Source of the DNA: Ignavibacteriota bacterium
Lineage (GTDB): Bacteria; Bacteroidota; Kapaibacteriia; Palsa-1295
Reading direction: 5' to 3'
NCBI GenBank assembly: GCA_003151215.1
Contig: PLXB01000230.1
Location: 1 to 23,841, forward strand
Length of the DNA: 23,841 bases
Under the pieces are notes generated by a model that saw only the letters and a list, made by a program, of their open reading frames with translations, did no database searches and had not been told where the DNA came from. Positions within the stretch are counted from its first letter, which is position 1, and every line of letters begins with the position of its first letter. This document shows positions 22,926 to 23,841 of this stretch, piece after piece. The position numbers were made by a program, and so were the translations under genes.

Positions 22926-22954
22926 TTTTGCAGACAAGATAGTGGCAGACAAAC

Positions 22955-23371
22955 CTACTTTGCCCGCATCCGATTGTTCCTCGGATTGTGCTCGACCTCG
23001 GCCAAGCCAAGCGCTTCAAGCAGGGGAGGCATGTACATCCCGAAGCGACCGCGAAATCCTTTCTTTACCCCATACCATCCACCAACCGGGTTCTTGGGCG
23101 AACGACCCCACGCTTCGACCGTGCCTTCTTTTGCATCCTTCTGCTCGTCGGCGCTGCCAAGCTCCATCCAGTCACCATGCTTTTTGAGTATTGCGTGCAA
23201 GTCCTCGATCGCTCGAAGATGATACTTGAGCACAGTCGTACCAACGGTGCAAACGATCGCAGGCGGATCGGCTGCTTCATCTTTATACATCGTGTACTCC
23301 GAAGTTCCCGGCGGTGTCTTCAATTTCCAGGGATTCTCTTTTGTCCCAACGGGTGCGGTGGTTTTTGCCAT
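22955..23371 (-). CDS. Conserved-looking hypothetical protein, 138 residues
   Basis: I do not recognise the family. The protein is hydrophilic, without signal peptide or membrane segment, and begins MAKTTAPVGTKENPWKLKTP. It has a central stretch resembling small DUFs with TPPGTSEYTMYKDE and CTVGTTVLKYHLRAIEDLHAILKKHGDWMELGSAD, and a Gly-rich basic C-terminal part (GGWYGVKKGFRGRFGMYMPP). Compact domain-like composition and a clean ATG argue it is a real gene. It ends 29 bp before the preferred start of the HipA-like kinase (2 bp before the extended start), so it may be in the same operon. Its relation to the kinase/DUF3037 pair is unknown. Confidence 0.65.
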   Translation of the reverse strand: MAKTTAPVGTKENPWKLKTPPGTSEYTMYKDEAADPPAIVCTVGTTVLKYHLRAIEDLHAILKKHGDWMELGSADEQKDAKEGTVEAWGRSPKNPVGGWYGVKKGFRGRFGMYMPPLLEALGLAEVEHNPRNNRMRAK

Positions 23372-23443
23372 AAGTGTTAGTGATTTAGTGCTGACACAGA
23401 ACGGACAAAAGATGAGGCAGTTCCTTGTGCTCCGGCCTCTTGC

Positions 23444-23841
23444 CTACTTCGGTTCGTAGCAAAGAACGACATTTCCATTTGCAAAGCTACGACTCTTCGT
23501 GAGCGTTAGTGGAAGCTTTGCAGTCATCCCTTCGAACATTGTTCTGCCTCCGCCGAGGGCGACGGGGGTTATGACCATTTGGTATTCGTCGATCACTCCG
23601 GAAGGAGCGAGTTGAGCAACAATGCTGCCGCTACCGAGAATTGCAATACCCTTACCAGGTTGCTCTTTTAGTTTTCGAACCTGCTCGACGATGTCGCCTT
23701 TTAATACTTCGGTGTTCTTCCAGGGCAGCGTATCCTGCGATCTCGAAAAGACGAGCTTCTTCATACTATTCATTCCCTCTGCTACGACAGCGAAGAGTTG
23801 CTTGGCTTGATCCGTTGGCCAGAAGCTTGCCATCATGTCGT
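23444..23841 (-). CDS. RibD C-terminal / dihydrofolate-reductase-fold family protein, 5' end cut by window
   Basis: The frame is open to the window edge; the visible part (from 23836) begins MMASFWPT, which in family members lies well inside the protein after a GRxTYE-type motif, so the true start is beyond 23841 and roughly 45-60 residues are missing. The visible 130 residues show KLVFSRSQDTLPWKNTEVL, GIAILGSGSIVAQL (the GSGS cofactor-binding loop), DEYQMVITPVALGGGRTMFEG and a C-terminal VVLCYEPK. This is the YyaP/YwjB-like stand-alone branch, usually annotated as dihydrofolate reductase family protein; real DHFR activity is not implied. It is 72 bp upstream of the 138-residue hypothetical gene on the same strand. 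Confidence 0.88.
   Translation of the reverse strand, partial: DMMASFWPTDQAKQLFAVVAEGMNSMKKLVFSRSQDTLPWKNTEVLKGDIVEQVRKLKEQPGKGIAILGSGSIVAQLAPSGVIDEYQMVITPVALGGGRTMFEGMTAKLPLTLTKSRSFANGNVVLCYEPK

Noticed and set aside
22143..22952. Classical HipBA toxin-antitoxin module
   Set aside because: No helix-turn-helix antitoxin gene adjacent, and the kinase lacks the HipA N-terminal domain.

Overview
The window is a piece of bacterial chromosome, most likely from the Bacteroidota/Chlorobi (FCB) superphylum. Supporting signs are several sequences fitting the Bacteroidota-type -7 promoter element (TAnnTTTG), an OmpA protein with a PD40-type beta-propeller, a large outer-membrane protein ending in Phe, and lipoproteins. 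I cannot name the species. I see no rRNA, tRNA, CRISPR array or intact transposon. By eye the left part (to about 7.8 kb) is AT-rich, the right part (from about 16.9 kb) is clearly GC-richer, and the central array lies between.

Left region (1-7.3 kb), envelope and housekeeping. On the minus strand, in transcription order, are a polyprenol/diacylglycerol-kinase-like membrane protein, a large outer-membrane protein with a long inserted linker, a solitary beta-class DNA methyltransferase, a nitrilase-family amidohydrolase (the last three almost certainly one operon), and an RlpA-like double-psi-barrel protein. Divergent from these, on the plus strand, is a secreted PD40/OmpA-domain protein. An AT-rich intergenic stretch of about 530 bp follows.

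Central region (7.9-16.6 kb), the most interesting part. It is a tandem array of paralogous genes, each encoding an N-terminal TIR domain, a TolB-like domain (the type found next to TPRs in cyclase- and CadC-like regulators) and a C-terminal TPR array. Three copies are intact (7875-9644, 9637-11391, 11401-13107). A fourth (14924-16644) is complete except for a one-base frameshift. A fifth survives only as a 5' fragment (13123 to about 13212). A minus-strand secreted, probably lipidated, protein gene (13205-14809) sits inside the array and abuts the fragment. All intact copies keep the glutamate expected for a TIR NADase. The first 85 bp or so of each copy are nearly identical in DNA, third codon positions included, while the rest has diverged. 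This points to gene conversion or recombination at a constant 5' block. The array looks like an expanding, partly decaying family of TIR signalling or defence effectors.

Right region (16.9-23.8 kb), accessory metabolism and stress genes: an NmrA-like dinucleotide-binding protein, a Blc-type lipocalin lipoprotein, an atypical SDR, a secreted PAP2-like phosphatase, a beta-carbonic anhydrase, a DoxX-like membrane protein, a DUF3037 plus HipA-like kinase pair with overlapping reading frames, an unrecognised 138-residue protein, and a RibD/DHFR-fold reductase cut by the window edge.

Regulation: several genes that begin transcription units carry TATCTTTG (or TATCTTG) only 4-9 bases before their start codon and have no Shine-Dalgarno sequence. 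Genes inside operons (9637, 22165) have strong GGAGG sites. This suggests leaderless or near-leaderless transcripts for unit-leading genes.
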